Positions 24,454 through 33,526 of a stretch of DNA of 64,000 nucleotides are shown one piece after another (the first letter of the stretch is position 1; each line of letters begins with the position of its first letter). A program made the position numbers and the translations under genes. Under the pieces are notes generated by a model, which ran no database searches, was not told the DNA's origin, and saw nothing but the letters and a program-made list of their open reading frames with translations. Source of the DNA: Fimenecus sp045632525 (GTDB lineage Bacteria > Bacillota > Clostridia > Oscillospirales > Acutalibacteraceae); the NCBI GenBank assembly GCA_045632525.1, contig JAZQWV010000004.1, positions 1 through 64,000 on the forward strand, read 5' to 3'.

Positions 24454-26616
24454 ATGAAAGTTAGGTTGTTAGCACTGAATGTTGACAAGAACATGCCTTT
24501 TGCAAGATTTCAGGCAAGGGTTGTCAGCAGTATCAGTATGTATTCTGATGAAAACGCAACTTTTGAATCTTTTGAAAGTATGCAAGAGCTTTTTGGAGCG
24601 TTACAAGATGCGTTAGAAAATGATGAACTTATTATTACTGCTGTTGATACAAAGCATTATAATAAACTTAAATCAGCTTTAATGCAGGCTCTTGAAACTG
24701 AAATTCAATACAATTCAACCATTCTCAACATGCTTGAAAGCGATGAAGAAATGGATGACAAAACTCGCAAAGAGTTTTCATCATTCCCTGAACCAGCAAC
24801 TGTATTCTTGTCAAAAGACGGACTTTATTCAGGTTTCGGTATTGAAAACGGCGAGCAGTATTTGATGGTTGTTCCAATTGATAACGAAAGAATTAACCTT
24901 ATTCTCAGAAATGGTGTTGTACCTTTCTTGTCAAAAAAAATTGAAATTGTTGATGGTGAAGAATTCTTAAGTGAAAACAAATTCTATGATAACGAAAAAG
25001 TAGCAATCGCAGTTAAAAGACTTCTTGATTCACAGTCAATTGTTGCAGTTAACGGAACACAGAATGCAGAAGTTCTTAAAAGCTGTGGCGATAGCGTAGA
25101 AGATTTTGATAGCGTATTTGTGTTTACACCTCATGTTGAAGATAAAGGTGAAGTTAATGCTACTGAATATGCTGCACAACTTGCAAAAGTAAGTTTGGAC
25201 CTCTCAGCAGCAAATATCGGTGCATCAATCAGTGATATCTATAATGCAGGCAATGCAAAATTCATCTGTATTGCAGTTGCAAATGATGAATCTGCAATTG
25301 TTCGCAAACTTTACATGGCAGAAGATGAAACAGAAGATGCATTTATTGAAAGTGCAGCAATTGAACTTATCGAACTCATTGGTGAAAAAGCAAGCGGAGT
25401 TAGAAGTGTTGGTATTGAAATTTCAGATGGTCCTGAACTCATTCCTGAAGAAGAGAAAAAACCAACAAACAAGAAATCAATGATTATTTTTGCAGCAGTT
25501 CTTAGTGCAGTTGTTGTTATTTGTGCGGTTTTGGGTGTTGTTTATAAAGTTCAAGGTGAAAATGGTGCTTTGGCAAATGCTCTCAATTCTATTTTTAGTA
25601 ATGAAACAACAACCACAACAACAACTACTACAACAGAAACAACAACTGAACCCGTTGAAGATACACAGGCAGAATTTGTTAAATTCTCTGATTATATGAT
25701 GTCAAATATAATTGCTATTGAAAAGAGAAAGATTGAAGCTGAAACTTCAACAACTGAGTCAACAACAGGTTCTACTGAAGAGTCTTCAACACAGTCACAG
25801 GTTGTTGAAGACGAGGGTGCACCAGCAACAATAAAAATCAATGGTGTTGACATTGAAGCAAAAGAAGCACTTGCAAGAATTGTTATGACTGAGATGGGCG
25901 AAGGTTACAATGTTGAAGCAATTAAAGCACAGACAGTTGTAATTTACACTTTCCTTAAATATTGTGATAACAATTTTGAAATTGAAGGTATTTTAATCAG
26001 CGAAACATATAACGATGAAGTAAAGAGTGCAGTTGACGCAGTATTTGGCCAATATCTTGCAGTAAAAGATGTTGTGGCACTCACACCATACTTTGCAGTT
26101 GCTGCAGGTAAAACGGCAGATGCAGCTGGTATTTTCGCAAACTCATATGATTATCTCAAGCCAGTTTCAGTTAATGGTAATCCTGATGCTACGGCAGAAA
26201 CATACAAAATTGAAAGAAAATTCTCTCTTGGTGAAATGAAGGGACTTCTTCTTCAATATAACAATAAACTTGTTCTTGACGAAGACCCTGCAATGTGGTT
26301 GAGAGTTGTTTCACATGATGCTGCTGTTTCTTCAAGCATTGGCTATGTGGCTAAAGTTGCAGTTGGTGATACAGAAATTTCAGGTTTCGATTTCAAAAAT
26401 GATGTAATCGGTTCATCTATTATGGCTTCACATTGCTTTACAGTTTATTATAATGAAACTGATAGCACTTTCACAATTACTACTTATGGTAATGGTTTAG
26501 GTGTTGGTATGAGCCAGACAGGTGCAAATCACCTTGCAAATACTGGTATGAAATATGAAAAAATTCTTTCAACATATTACAAAGGCACAACACTTACAAA
26601 GGAGAAAAATATATGA
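24454..26616 (+). CDS. SpoIID/LytB-domain membrane protein with large cytoplasmic region
   Basis: A 720-residue type II membrane protein. Residues 1-340 are predicted cytoplasmic and not recognised. A membrane helix follows (about 343-365), then a Thr/Ser-rich linker (T-runs near 385-400 and 430-450) and an extracellular SpoIID/LytB domain (about 470-715) with ARIVMTEMGEGYNVEAIKAQ and GNGLGVGMSQTGANHLA. SpoIID domains are lytic transglycosylases or amidase enhancers acting on denuded or cross-linked glycan. Classical SpoIID is about 340 residues, so this is a paralogue rather than the engulfment protein. GAGAGG precedes the ATG. galE overlaps its stop by four bases. Confidence 0.85.
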   Translation: MKVRLLALNVDKNMPFARFQARVVSSISMYSDENATFESFESMQELFGALQDALENDELIITAVDTKHYNKLKSALMQALETEIQYNSTILNMLESDEEMDDKTRKEFSSFPEPATVFLSKDGLYSGFGIENGEQYLMVVPIDNERINLILRNGVVPFLSKKIEIVDGEEFLSENKFYDNEKVAIAVKRLLDSQSIVAVNGTQNAEVLKSCGDSVEDFDSVFVFTPHVEDKGEVNATEYAAQLAKVSLDLSAANIGASISDIYNAGNAKFICIAVANDESAIVRKLYMAEDETEDAFIESAAIELIELIGEKASGVRSVGIEISDGPELIPEEEKKPTNKKSMIIFAAVLSAVVVICAVLGVVYKVQGENGALANALNSIFSNETTTTTTTTTTETTTEPVEDTQAEFVKFSDYMMSNIIAIEKRKIEAETSTTESTTGSTEESSTQSQVVEDEGAPATIKINGVDIEAKEALARIVMTEMGEGYNVEAIKAQTVVIYTFLKYCDNNFEIEGILISETYNDEVKSAVDAVFGQYLAVKDVVALTPYFAVAAGKTADAAGIFANSYDYLKPVSVNGNPDATAETYKIERKFSLGEMKGLLLQYNNKLVLDEDPAMWLRVVSHDAAVSSSIGYVAKVAVGDTEISGFDFKNDVIGSSIMASHCFTVYYNETDSTFTITTYGNGLGVGMSQTGANHLANTGMKYEKILSTYYKGTTLTKEKNI

Positions 26617-27635
26617 GCAAAATTTTAGTTACAGGTGGCGCAGGTTTTATTGGTTCTCACACTTGCGTTGAACTTCTTAATGCTGGCTATGAAATCGTAG
26701 TCGTTGATAATCTCTACAACTCAAGTGAAAAATCACTTGATAGAGTCCGTGAACTTACAGGCAAAGACTTTGCGTTCTATCCTTTTGACATTCGTGATAA
26801 AGAAAATATGCAAAAGATTTTTGATGACCACAAAATTGATGCTTGCATTCACTTTGCAGGACTCAAAGCTGTAGGTGAGAGTTGTCAAAAACCACTTGAA
26901 TATTATGACAATAATATTGGTGGAACATTAGCACTTTGCGAAGTTATGAAAAATAATGGTTGCAAGAAAATTGTTTTCAGTTCATCAGCAACAGTTTATG
27001 GCACAGAAAATGTATCACCACTTAAAGAATCAATGAAAACAGGTGGCACAACAAATCCTTATGGTACAACAAAATATATGATTGAGATTATTCTTGACGA
27101 TTTCCATAAAGGTGATAGCGAATGGGCTGTGACACTTCTTCGTTATTTCAACCCAATTGGTGCCCATAAGAGTGGTCGCATTGGTGAAAATCCAAACGGA
27201 ATTCCAAATAACCTTATGCCATATATCACACAGGTAGCCGTTGGTAAATTGCCACAACTCAATGTTTTTGGTGACGATTATAATACTCATGACGGTACAG
27301 GTGTGCGTGACTATATTCATGTTGTTGACTTGGCACTTGGTCATGTTAAAGCAGTTGAAAAAATTCTTAAAGATGAACCAAAGGTTAATGTTTATAACTT
27401 GGGTACAGGTAATGGTTATAGTGTTCTTGATATCGTAAAAGCATTTGAACAGGCATCAGGTCAAAAAATCAATTACAAAATTGCACCTCGTCGTCCTGGT
27501 GACCTTGATACATGTTATTCTGATGCATCAAAGGCTCTCAATGAACTTGGTTGGAAAGCCGAAAGAGACCTTCTTGAAATGTGTGAAGACTCATGGCGTT
27601 GGCAAAGTAATAATCCAAATGGATTTGACGACTAA
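26613..27635 (+). CDS. galE: UDP-glucose 4-epimerase
   Basis: Short-chain dehydrogenase/reductase enzyme of 340 residues that interconverts UDP-glucose and UDP-galactose, supplying galactosyl units for surface polymers or metabolising galactose. NAD-binding GGAGFIGSH is at residues 7-15. The catalytic Ser-Tyr-Lys set includes Tyr150 and Lys154 (YGTTKY), with SSSATVYG before it. HDGTGVRDYIHV is the substrate-binding block typical of GalE. The ATG overlaps the stop of the SpoIID-domain gene (ATGA). No other Leloir gene is adjacent, so an envelope role is more likely than galactose catabolism here. Confidence 0.95.
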   Translation: MSKILVTGGAGFIGSHTCVELLNAGYEIVVVDNLYNSSEKSLDRVRELTGKDFAFYPFDIRDKENMQKIFDDHKIDACIHFAGLKAVGESCQKPLEYYDNNIGGTLALCEVMKNNGCKKIVFSSSATVYGTENVSPLKESMKTGGTTNPYGTTKYMIEIILDDFHKGDSEWAVTLLRYFNPIGAHKSGRIGENPNGIPNNLMPYITQVAVGKLPQLNVFGDDYNTHDGTGVRDYIHVVDLALGHVKAVEKILKDEPKVNVYNLGTGNGYSVLDIVKAFEQASGQKINYKIAPRRPGDLDTCYSDASKALNELGWKAERDLLEMCEDSWRWQSNNPNGFDD

Positions 27636-27668
27636 TTAAAAATTATTTTAAAATAAAGGGTGATTAAA

Positions 27669-28241
27669 GTGAAGAAAAAAGGCTTAATTATTGCTGTATG
27701 CGCAATAGCAGTTGTTTTAGTGATGCTTATAGGAAGTCTTGTTTCAACATATAACGAACTTGTTGATAAACAGGCAGAAGTAACCAACGCTGAATCACAG
27801 ATTCAGGTTCAATTACAACGCCGTGCCGATTTGATTCCTAATCTTGTAAACACGGTAAAAGGCTATGCTGCTCACGAAACTGAAGTTTATACAGCCCTTG
27901 CTGATGCTCGTGCAAAGCTTAATTCTGCATCAAACACAGAAGAATATACTGAAGCTCTTGAAAGCTATGATTCAGCTATTTCAAGACTTTTGGTAGTCGT
28001 TGAAAATTACCCTGAACTTCAAGCAAATCAAAATTTTATTTATCTTCAGGATGAACTTTCTGGTACAGAAAACAGAATTGGAATAGCTCGAAAAGATTAT
28101 AACGAAATTGTAACTGAATATAACAAAACAATTAAAAAATTTCCAACAGTCCTTTTTGCAGGAATGTTAGGATTTCAAGAAGCAGATTTGTTTGAGGCAA
28201 GTGCTGGCGCTCAGGATGCTCCTGTAGTCAGCTTTGAATAA
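27669..28241 (+). CDS. lemA: LemA family protein
   Basis: A 190-residue protein with an N-terminal membrane helix (LIIAVCAIAVVLVMLIGSLV) and a helical bundle outside, typical of LemA: YNELVDKQAEVTNAESQIQVQLQRR, then DLIPNLVNTVKGYAAHE, and a C-terminal FPTVLFAGMLGF. Its biochemical role is unknown. The GTG at 27669 is preferred since AAAGGG lies nine bases upstream; a GTG at 27660 sits inside that box. The TPM-domain gene follows by eight bases, the common LemA-TPM pairing that suggests one membrane complex. Confidence 0.9.
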   Translation: MKKKGLIIAVCAIAVVLVMLIGSLVSTYNELVDKQAEVTNAESQIQVQLQRRADLIPNLVNTVKGYAAHETEVYTALADARAKLNSASNTEEYTEALESYDSAISRLLVVVENYPELQANQNFIYLQDELSGTENRIGIARKDYNEIVTEYNKTIKKFPTVLFAGMLGFQEADLFEASAGAQDAPVVSFE

Positions 28242-28249
28242 AAGAAGCA

Positions 28250-29071
28250 ATGAAAATAAAGAGAATTTTAATTATCACCGCAATTTTATCGTTGTTGTTG
28301 TCAATTTCAGCATGGGCAATAGATTTGCCTGACCCTACAACTGATTTTTTTGTTAATGACTTTGCAGGTGTAATTGACAATGAAACGGAAGAAGAACTTC
28401 AGACGATAGGTGAAAGTCTTTATAAACAGACAACTGCGCAAGTGGTTGTTGTAACTGTTGAATCATTGGATGGTTATGATGTAGAAGAATATGCCTTGGA
28501 ACTTGGTCGCGAGTGGGGAGTAGGCAATGAAGAAAACGATAATGGCGTTGTATTACTTCTCTCAGAATCTGATAGAAAAGTGACAATTCAGATAGGTTAT
28601 GGTCTTGAAGGTTGTCTTCCCGATGGAAAAACTGGGCGAATTCTTGATGAGTATGCAATTCCTTATTTGAGTAATGACGATTTTTCAACAGGACTTGCGG
28701 AATGCTATAGGGCAATTGTGTCCGTTGTCTGTGAAGAATATGGTGTTGAATTAGACGAGTATGACCTTGATAATTATGTTTCTGAATATGAGTATGAATA
28801 TGAAATCTCTTATGAAGAATTTTCTGTAATAATTATTACTGCATTTACAGTTATTTCATTAATTGTATTCATAATCATAAAATGCAAAGATGATGGTTCT
28901 CATCACGGTGGTGGTTCTCATCACGGCGGTGGTTCTTATTACGGTGGACATGTTTATCATGGCGGTTTTAGTTCAGGTGGTTTCCGAAGCGGTGGAGGTT
29001 TCTCTGGTGGCGGTGGCTTCCGTGGAGGTGGCGGCTCCTTTGGCGGAGGAGGCTCGTCAAGAGGTTTTTAA
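28250..29071 (+). CDS. TPM-domain (YgcG-like) membrane protein
   Basis: A 273-residue protein with a signal peptide (to about residue 23), an extracellular TPM domain (about 35-160; FVNDFAGVIDNETEEEL, VVVVTVESLDGYD, REWGVGNEENDNGVVLLLS, GYGLEGCLPDG), an acidic tyrosine-rich linker, a membrane helix (about 197-215) and a Gly/His/Ser-rich cytoplasmic tail of about 55 residues. TPM domains were first seen in a plant lumen phosphatase and in photosystem repair factors; the bacterial function is unresolved. It is paired with lemA as in many genomes. Confidence 0.88.
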   Translation: MKIKRILIITAILSLLLSISAWAIDLPDPTTDFFVNDFAGVIDNETEEELQTIGESLYKQTTAQVVVVTVESLDGYDVEEYALELGREWGVGNEENDNGVVLLLSESDRKVTIQIGYGLEGCLPDGKTGRILDEYAIPYLSNDDFSTGLAECYRAIVSVVCEEYGVELDEYDLDNYVSEYEYEYEISYEEFSVIIITAFTVISLIVFIIIKCKDDGSHHGGGSHHGGGSYYGGHVYHGGFSSGGFRSGGGFSGGGGFRGGGGSFGGGGSSRGF

Positions 29072-29074
29072 TTT

Positions 29075-29677
29075 ATGAGAGTATTTGATTTTGATAATAC
29101 AATTTACGATGGTGAAAGTGGATTTGATATCTTTTTTTATTATGTAAAAAAAGACCCCAAAGGTGTTGCAAAATTTGTTCCAAAATTTATGGAAGGTTTT
29201 TTGAAATATAAACGCCATTTAATCACAATTGAAGAAGTAAAGACGGAGTATGCTTCATATATCAAAGAATATTTCAAACGAATTGATAATATTGAAGAAG
29301 ACTTTAAAAAATTCTGGGATATAAATGAAAAAAACATCAAAACATTTTATCGAAAAATTCAAAAAGAAGATGATGTTATTCTTTCAGCTTGTCCTTATTG
29401 TCTTTTGAGTGTAATGACAAATCGACTTGGCATCAAAAATGTTATTTCGTCAGAGCTTGATGCAAAAACAGGTGAAATTGGCGAAATTTGCTATCACGAA
29501 AATAAAGTGAAAATGTTCAGAGCAGTATATGGTGACACAGAAATTGATGAGTTTTATACAGATTCAATGAGTGACAAACCAATGATGGATATTTCGAAAA
29601 CAGTTTTTCTTGTTGATGGAGAAAAACTTATAAAAATTAAAAAAGACGGAGTTTATCTTGATGATAAATTCGAATAA
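29075..29677 (+). CDS. HAD-IB family phosphatase
   Basis: A 200-residue haloacid dehalogenase-superfamily hydrolase. Motif I is VFDFDNTIYDGES at the N-terminus, motif II is DVILSACPYCLL, the lysine of motif III lies in HENKVKMF, and motif IV is the DSMSDKPMMD segment. The helical cap between motifs I and II fits subfamily IB (phosphoserine phosphatase-like). Close relatives are annotated as acting on small phosphate esters; the substrate is unknown. It starts three bases after the TPM-domain gene and is the last gene before RNase P RNA. Confidence 0.85.
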   Translation: MRVFDFDNTIYDGESGFDIFFYYVKKDPKGVAKFVPKFMEGFLKYKRHLITIEEVKTEYASYIKEYFKRIDNIEEDFKKFWDINEKNIKTFYRKIQKEDDVILSACPYCLLSVMTNRLGIKNVISSELDAKTGEIGEICYHENKVKMFRAVYGDTEIDEFYTDSMSDKPMMDISKTVFLVDGEKLIKIKKDGVYLDDKFE

Positions 29678-29691
29678 TTACAACAGAATAT

Positions 29692-30017
29692 GAGTTGGTT
29701 GGGCAGTTGCGCAGATTATAATCTGTGAGGAAAGTCCGAGCATCATACAGCAGGGTAACGGCTAACGGCCGCCGAGGGTGACCTTAGGGAAAGTGCATAG
29801 AAAATTACCGCCGTTTTTAACGGTAAGGGTGGAAAGGCGAGGTAAGAGCTCACCAGCGTTGCAGAGATGTAACGGCTGAGCAAACCCTACCCGATGCAAC
29901 GTCGACTGAAGTTGTCAGCTGGGCAGATACTTCGAAAGACGGCTTCAGGCACATAGCAATATGTGTCGCAGATAGATAATTGCCTTAAACGACAGAACTC
30001 GGCTTACAGACCAACTC
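29692..30017 (+). ncRNA. rnpB: RNase P RNA (bacterial class A)
   Basis: The catalytic RNA that matures tRNA 5' ends. Its ends pair (GAGTTGGT at 29692 with ACCAACTC ending at 30017). Conserved core segments are visible: GAGGAAAGTCCGAGC (CR I), AGGGTAACGGCTAACGGCCG, GGTGACCTTAGGGAAAGTGC, AGGTAAGAGCTCACCAGC (CR III-like), and GACAGAACTCGGCTTACAGA (CR V, completing helix P4). The arrangement, with P15-18-like helices, fits the ancestral class A type rather than Bacillus class B. It accounts for the long gap between the flanking genes. Confidence 0.96.
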
Positions 30018-30024
30018 GTTTCTT

Positions 30025-30058
30025 AATAAGAGCTTGTTTTTCAGGCTCTTATTTTTTT
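30025..30058 (+). terminator. Intrinsic terminator of rnpB
   Basis: Stem AATAAGAGC / GCTCTTATT followed by TTTTT. Confidence 0.85.
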
Positions 30059-30103
30059 AACCAAAAAATATAATCACCGTATAATATGTTGAGGTGATTT
30101 TTT

Positions 30104-30448
30104 ATGTTTGAAGCATTGTTATGGTCCTTTTTTCTGTGCTCAACTCTTATGGGAATAGTTGCTTTTTGTTATACAATTATGTTAAAATTATTAATACCAA
30201 AAACTCGAAAAGATTTTTTCGTTTTTTTGCCTTGCGATATAACAAGCTGTGATGTCCGAAAGAAAGCCTATGCTTTGAGAATAAAACTCAATTTGATGGG
30301 TGACGATATTCACGGCAAAATTGTTGTGTTAGATAACGGCATGCGTGAATATGAAAGAGATAATCTTTTAGAAATATGTAAAGAATGTAACGGAATATAT
30401 CTGGTTAACAAAGAATATATAAAGGATTTTTTAGATGGAAGAATTTGA
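30104..30448 (+). CDS. Small membrane-anchored protein of unknown function
   Basis: A 114-residue protein with one N-terminal membrane helix (LLWSFFLCSTLMGIVAFCYTIML) and a cytoplasmic domain (FFVFLPCDITSCDVRKKAYALR, GKIVVLDNGM, CKECNGIYLVNKE). I do not recognise a named family. GAGGTGA precedes the ATG and a TATAAT lies at 30080. Its end overlaps the start of recD2 by 14 bases, so the two are translationally linked. The cytoplasmic part has an alternating strand/helix look with a late LDNGM turn. Confidence 0.7.
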   Translation: MFEALLWSFFLCSTLMGIVAFCYTIMLKLLIPKTRKDFFVFLPCDITSCDVRKKAYALRIKLNLMGDDIHGKIVVLDNGMREYERDNLLEICKECNGIYLVNKEYIKDFLDGRI

Positions 30449-32636
30449 AACAAAAATCAAATTAACGGGAACAGTCACAGACATAACTTTTTATAATGAC
30501 GCTAATGGATACACAGTTTTCTATGTTGACATTGGCGATGAAGAATTGACTGTTGTTGGTAATACAATTGATGTTAAAATTGGTGACCGTGTTGAACTTA
30601 TTGGTGAATATACATATCATTCAATTTATGGTCGTCAGTTTAAAGCAGAATCCTGTAATGCTACATTACCAGAAACAGTAGATGATTTATATCATTATCT
30701 TGCAAGTGGCGTAGTTAAAGGTGTTCGTGAGTCAACTGCGCTTAAAATCATAAATAAATTTGGTGAAAAAACTTTTGATATTCTTCAATATGAGCCTGAA
30801 AGACTTGCTGAAATTAAGGGTATTTCACTTGAAAAAGCAAAGAAAATCGGCAAGGGGTATAATTGTCAGTGTTCAACAAGAGCTTTAATTATAAATCTCT
30901 CAAAATATGGACTTAAAACTAACGAATGTCTGTTTGCTTTTGATAAGTTGGGCAATGGTGCCGTACAACTGATTGAAGAAAATCCTTATATTCTCTGTGA
31001 GGGTGAAGGCAGAATTTCATTTGAAAGAGCCGAGCAAATAGCAGATATGTTGCCCAATAAACCCAAATCACAATATAGAATTGAAGCGGGTATTTTATAT
31101 GTAATCAGTTATAATTTTAAGAATGGTCACACATGTGTGCCACTTGAAAAACTGTTTACACCATCTTGCGATTTGTTGGGTGAGTCACGAGAAAATATTG
31201 AAATTGCTATTGATAATTTAAAACAAAATAAAAAGATTATTATAAAAGAAATCAATAATCGAGATTTTGTTTTTATTCCAGAGGCATATCATGCAGAAAT
31301 GTCAATTGCCAACAGAATAAAAGTCTTGTTGAAATTTCCACCTGAAAATCCGATTGATGTTAAGTCATATATTGATAAACTTGAAAAGACCTGTAATATT
31401 CAATATGCTGATAAGCAAAAAGATGCAATCATTACAGCCGTTAATAAAGGTATACTTATTCTCACAGGTGGACCCGGTACAGGAAAAACAACAACATTAA
31501 ATGGCATAATAACAATGTTTGAAAAAGACCATCTTGATATTGCACTTTGTGCCCCAACAGGTCGTGCAGCACAAAGAATGACTGAAGCTACAGGTAGAAA
31601 AGCCACAACAATTCATAGATTGCTTGAAGTTGAGTGGGGTAATGGGAATAAACCTGTTTTCAAAAGAAATCTGCGAAATCCTTTAGATTGTCAGGCGGTA
31701 ATTGTCGATGAAATGTCAATGGTTGATATTTTCCTTTTTCAAAGTCTGCTTGATGCATTGCCTTTTGGTTGTCGACTTATAATGGTTGGTGACAGCGACC
31801 AGTTGCCACCTGTTAGCGCTGGAAATGTGTTAAAAGATTTAATTGACTGCAAAATGTTACCTGTTGTACAACTTAAAGAAATTTTCCGTCAATCGCTTGA
31901 AAGCAATATAGTTAAAAACGCTCATTTAATTGTAAATGGCGAAAAAATTGAAATAGATTATAAAGAAGGGGATTTCTATCTTTTACAAAGACATTATCCC
32001 CTTGATGCTGTGCGCACAATTAAAGATTTATATACAAAAAGATTAAAAGATGCCTATAATTTTGACCCCACTACGCAGATTCAGGTGCTTTGTCCATCTA
32101 AAAAAGGTGATACAGGTACAATGAATCTCAATAAGGTTTTGCAAGATGAAATCAACCCCGCATCACCCGAAAAGAGTGAATATAACACGGGTTACAGAGT
32201 ATTTAGAGTTGGGGATAAGGTTATGCAGACCAAGAATAATTACAATATCCATTGGGAATCCTATGACGAAGAAGGCGATGGCATATTCAATGGTGACATT
32301 GGGTTTATTGAACACATTGATTTGCGTCGAGATGCCATTATTATTGATTATTCAGGTCGTCGTGCAACATACACCAAAGAACAGTTGACAGAACTTGAAT
32401 TAGCTTATGCCGTAACTGTGCACAAGAGTCAGGGTAGTGAGTTCGACGCAGTAATTGTGCCTGTGATTTCTGTTAATAATCGTCTTTGTTACAGAAATCT
32501 TCTTTATACTGCTGTAACAAGAGCAAAAAGACTTTTAGTTTTGGTGGGAACAACAGGTTGCGTTTACAATATGATTGAAAACTCTAAAACTCAACTTCGT
32601 TATTCTGCATTAAAACATTTTATGCTTGACAACTGA
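30435..32636 (+). CDS. recD2: RecD2-type ATP-dependent DNA helicase
   Basis: A superfamily 1B 5'-3' DNA helicase of 733 residues, the stand-alone RecD2/YrrC form found in bacteria without RecBC-type RecD partners. The N-terminal OB-like region (about 1-85) and helix-hairpin-helix region (FGEKTFDILQYEPERLAEIKGIS) precede the motor. Walker A GGPGTGKTTT is near residue 345; the QLPPVSAG motif and the late SH3/motif VI block (AYAVTVHKSQGSEFD, YTAVTRAKRLL) are present. It acts in recombination-linked repair and replication fork recovery. It overlaps the small membrane protein gene upstream. Confidence 0.95.
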   Translation: MEEFETKIKLTGTVTDITFYNDANGYTVFYVDIGDEELTVVGNTIDVKIGDRVELIGEYTYHSIYGRQFKAESCNATLPETVDDLYHYLASGVVKGVRESTALKIINKFGEKTFDILQYEPERLAEIKGISLEKAKKIGKGYNCQCSTRALIINLSKYGLKTNECLFAFDKLGNGAVQLIEENPYILCEGEGRISFERAEQIADMLPNKPKSQYRIEAGILYVISYNFKNGHTCVPLEKLFTPSCDLLGESRENIEIAIDNLKQNKKIIIKEINNRDFVFIPEAYHAEMSIANRIKVLLKFPPENPIDVKSYIDKLEKTCNIQYADKQKDAIITAVNKGILILTGGPGTGKTTTLNGIITMFEKDHLDIALCAPTGRAAQRMTEATGRKATTIHRLLEVEWGNGNKPVFKRNLRNPLDCQAVIVDEMSMVDIFLFQSLLDALPFGCRLIMVGDSDQLPPVSAGNVLKDLIDCKMLPVVQLKEIFRQSLESNIVKNAHLIVNGEKIEIDYKEGDFYLLQRHYPLDAVRTIKDLYTKRLKDAYNFDPTTQIQVLCPSKKGDTGTMNLNKVLQDEINPASPEKSEYNTGYRVFRVGDKVMQTKNNYNIHWESYDEEGDGIFNGDIGFIEHIDLRRDAIIIDYSGRRATYTKEQLTELELAYAVTVHKSQGSEFDAVIVPVISVNNRLCYRNLLYTAVTRAKRLLVLVGTTGCVYNMIENSKTQLRYSALKHFMLDN

Positions 32637-32653
32637 TTTTAAAGGTGTATAAT
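32626..32653 (+). promoter_or_regulatory. SigA promoter of thiT, inside the end of recD2
   Basis: TTGACA (32626-32631) and TATAAT (32648-32653), 16-base spacer. The -35 box overlaps the last recD2 codons. Confidence 0.8.
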
Positions 32654-32673
32654 GTATTCAAGCCAAGTAAATA

Positions 32674-32767
32674 GTGCATGGGTGCTGACAGTCTAGTCGG
32701 CTGAGATTGAAGCTAATCTGCTTCTGACCATTGAACCTGATACGGATAATGCCGTCGTAGGAAAGCT
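32674..32767 (+). promoter_or_regulatory. TPP riboswitch
   Basis: Thiamine pyrophosphate (THI-box) aptamer. Seen: GGGTGC, GGCTGAGATTG (32699 on) in the pyrimidine-sensing arm, and GAACCTGAT followed by GGATAATGCC and GTAGGAAAGC in the pyrophosphate-sensing arm. A terminator hairpin follows, so ligand binding should switch thiT off. Confidence 0.95.
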
Positions 32768-32773
32768 TTTCAC

Positions 32774-32812
32774 AGTTCAGCCTTGCGGTATCTGCTCTGG
32801 CTGAATTTTTTA
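32774..32812 (+). terminator. Riboswitch-controlled terminator
   Basis: TTCAGCC (32776-32782) pairs with GGCTGAA (32799-32805), followed by TTTTTTAT, between the TPP aptamer and the thiT ribosome binding site. Confidence 0.82.
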
Positions 32813-32827
32813 TTTGGAGTGAAAGAA

Positions 32828-33487
32828 ATGAAAAACAAAAAAAATCTCTATTGGCTTGCTGAAAGTGCTATTATGATTGCTTTAGCAGCAGTTTTAGAAC
32901 TTGTGTCAAAGTCAATAATTCCCGAATTAACTTTCGGTGGACAAATCACAATTGTAAGTATGCTTCCTGTGGTTCTTGTAGCTTGGAAGTACGGTATGGG
33001 CAAAGGTCTTGTAACTGCTTTTGTCTATTCGTTGGTGCAAATGGTAATGGGTGTCAGCACAATTAGCAAGTTGATTATGCCTTCGTCAGATGAATACCTT
33101 GGCAATTTGCTTAATATTATACTTATGTTTGTGTTCGACTACATACTTGCATATACGGTTCTGGGACTTGCTGCAATGTATAGAAAGGCAATAAAAAAAG
33201 ACTATCTGTCATTGGCTTTAGGCGCGTTAACAGTTCTCGCACTTCGCTATGTTTGTCACATTATCTCAGGCTATATTCTCTTTGGTGCTTGGGCTGAATG
33301 GTTCTTTACGCAAGAAGGTTTCTATTCATGGGGTGCGACCATTATGAATACATTTAGTGGTAATGCATTGTCACTTATCTATTCAATTATTTATAACGGC
33401 TTCTATATGGTTCCTGAAATAATTATTACAACAATCGTTGCCATTGTTGTTGGCAAAATTCCACAAATTACAAAGACAAAGATATAA
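32828..33487 (+). CDS. thiT: Thiamine ECF transporter substrate-binding subunit ThiT
   Basis: An S-component of an energy-coupling factor transporter, 219 residues with six membrane helices, binding thiamine for import with shared EcfAAT. Typical features: an N-terminal helix starting WLAESAIMIALAAVLELV, GGQITIVSMLPVVLVAWKYG, SGYILFGAWAEWFF and a late YNGFYMVPEIIITT. The TPP riboswitch directly upstream confirms the vitamin. The start at 32828 follows TTGGAGTG; a longer frame would begin inside the terminator hairpin. It is a single-gene unit ending in a bidirectional terminator. Confidence 0.95.
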   Translation: MKNKKNLYWLAESAIMIALAAVLELVSKSIIPELTFGGQITIVSMLPVVLVAWKYGMGKGLVTAFVYSLVQMVMGVSTISKLIMPSSDEYLGNLLNIILMFVFDYILAYTVLGLAAMYRKAIKKDYLSLALGALTVLALRYVCHIISGYILFGAWAEWFFTQEGFYSWGATIMNTFSGNALSLIYSIIYNGFYMVPEIIITTIVAIVVGKIPQITKTKI

Positions 33488-33489
33488 GA

Positions 33490-33525
33490 AAAATCCCTTA
33501 CTCTTTTTGAGTAAGGGATTTTTTT
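33490..33525. terminator. Bidirectional intrinsic terminator
   Basis: AAATCCCTTACTC (33491-33503) pairs with GAGTAAGGGATTT (33509-33521) with T-tracts on both strands; separates thiT and the convergent yifB/comM gene. Confidence 0.92.
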
Positions 33526-33526
33526 G

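Noticed and set aside
25600..25800. Tandem ACA/ACT-rich tract as a DNA repeat element
   Set aside because: It lies in frame inside the SpoIID-domain gene and simply encodes the Thr/Ser linker.
28890..29070. GGTGGC-rich repetitive stretch and the overlapping alternative frame
   Set aside because: It encodes the Gly-rich tail of the TPM-domain protein; the other frame is a hydrophobic shadow without a ribosome binding site.
29140..29340. Minus-strand ORF opposite the HAD phosphatase gene
   Set aside because: Shadow frame of a well-supported plus-strand gene.
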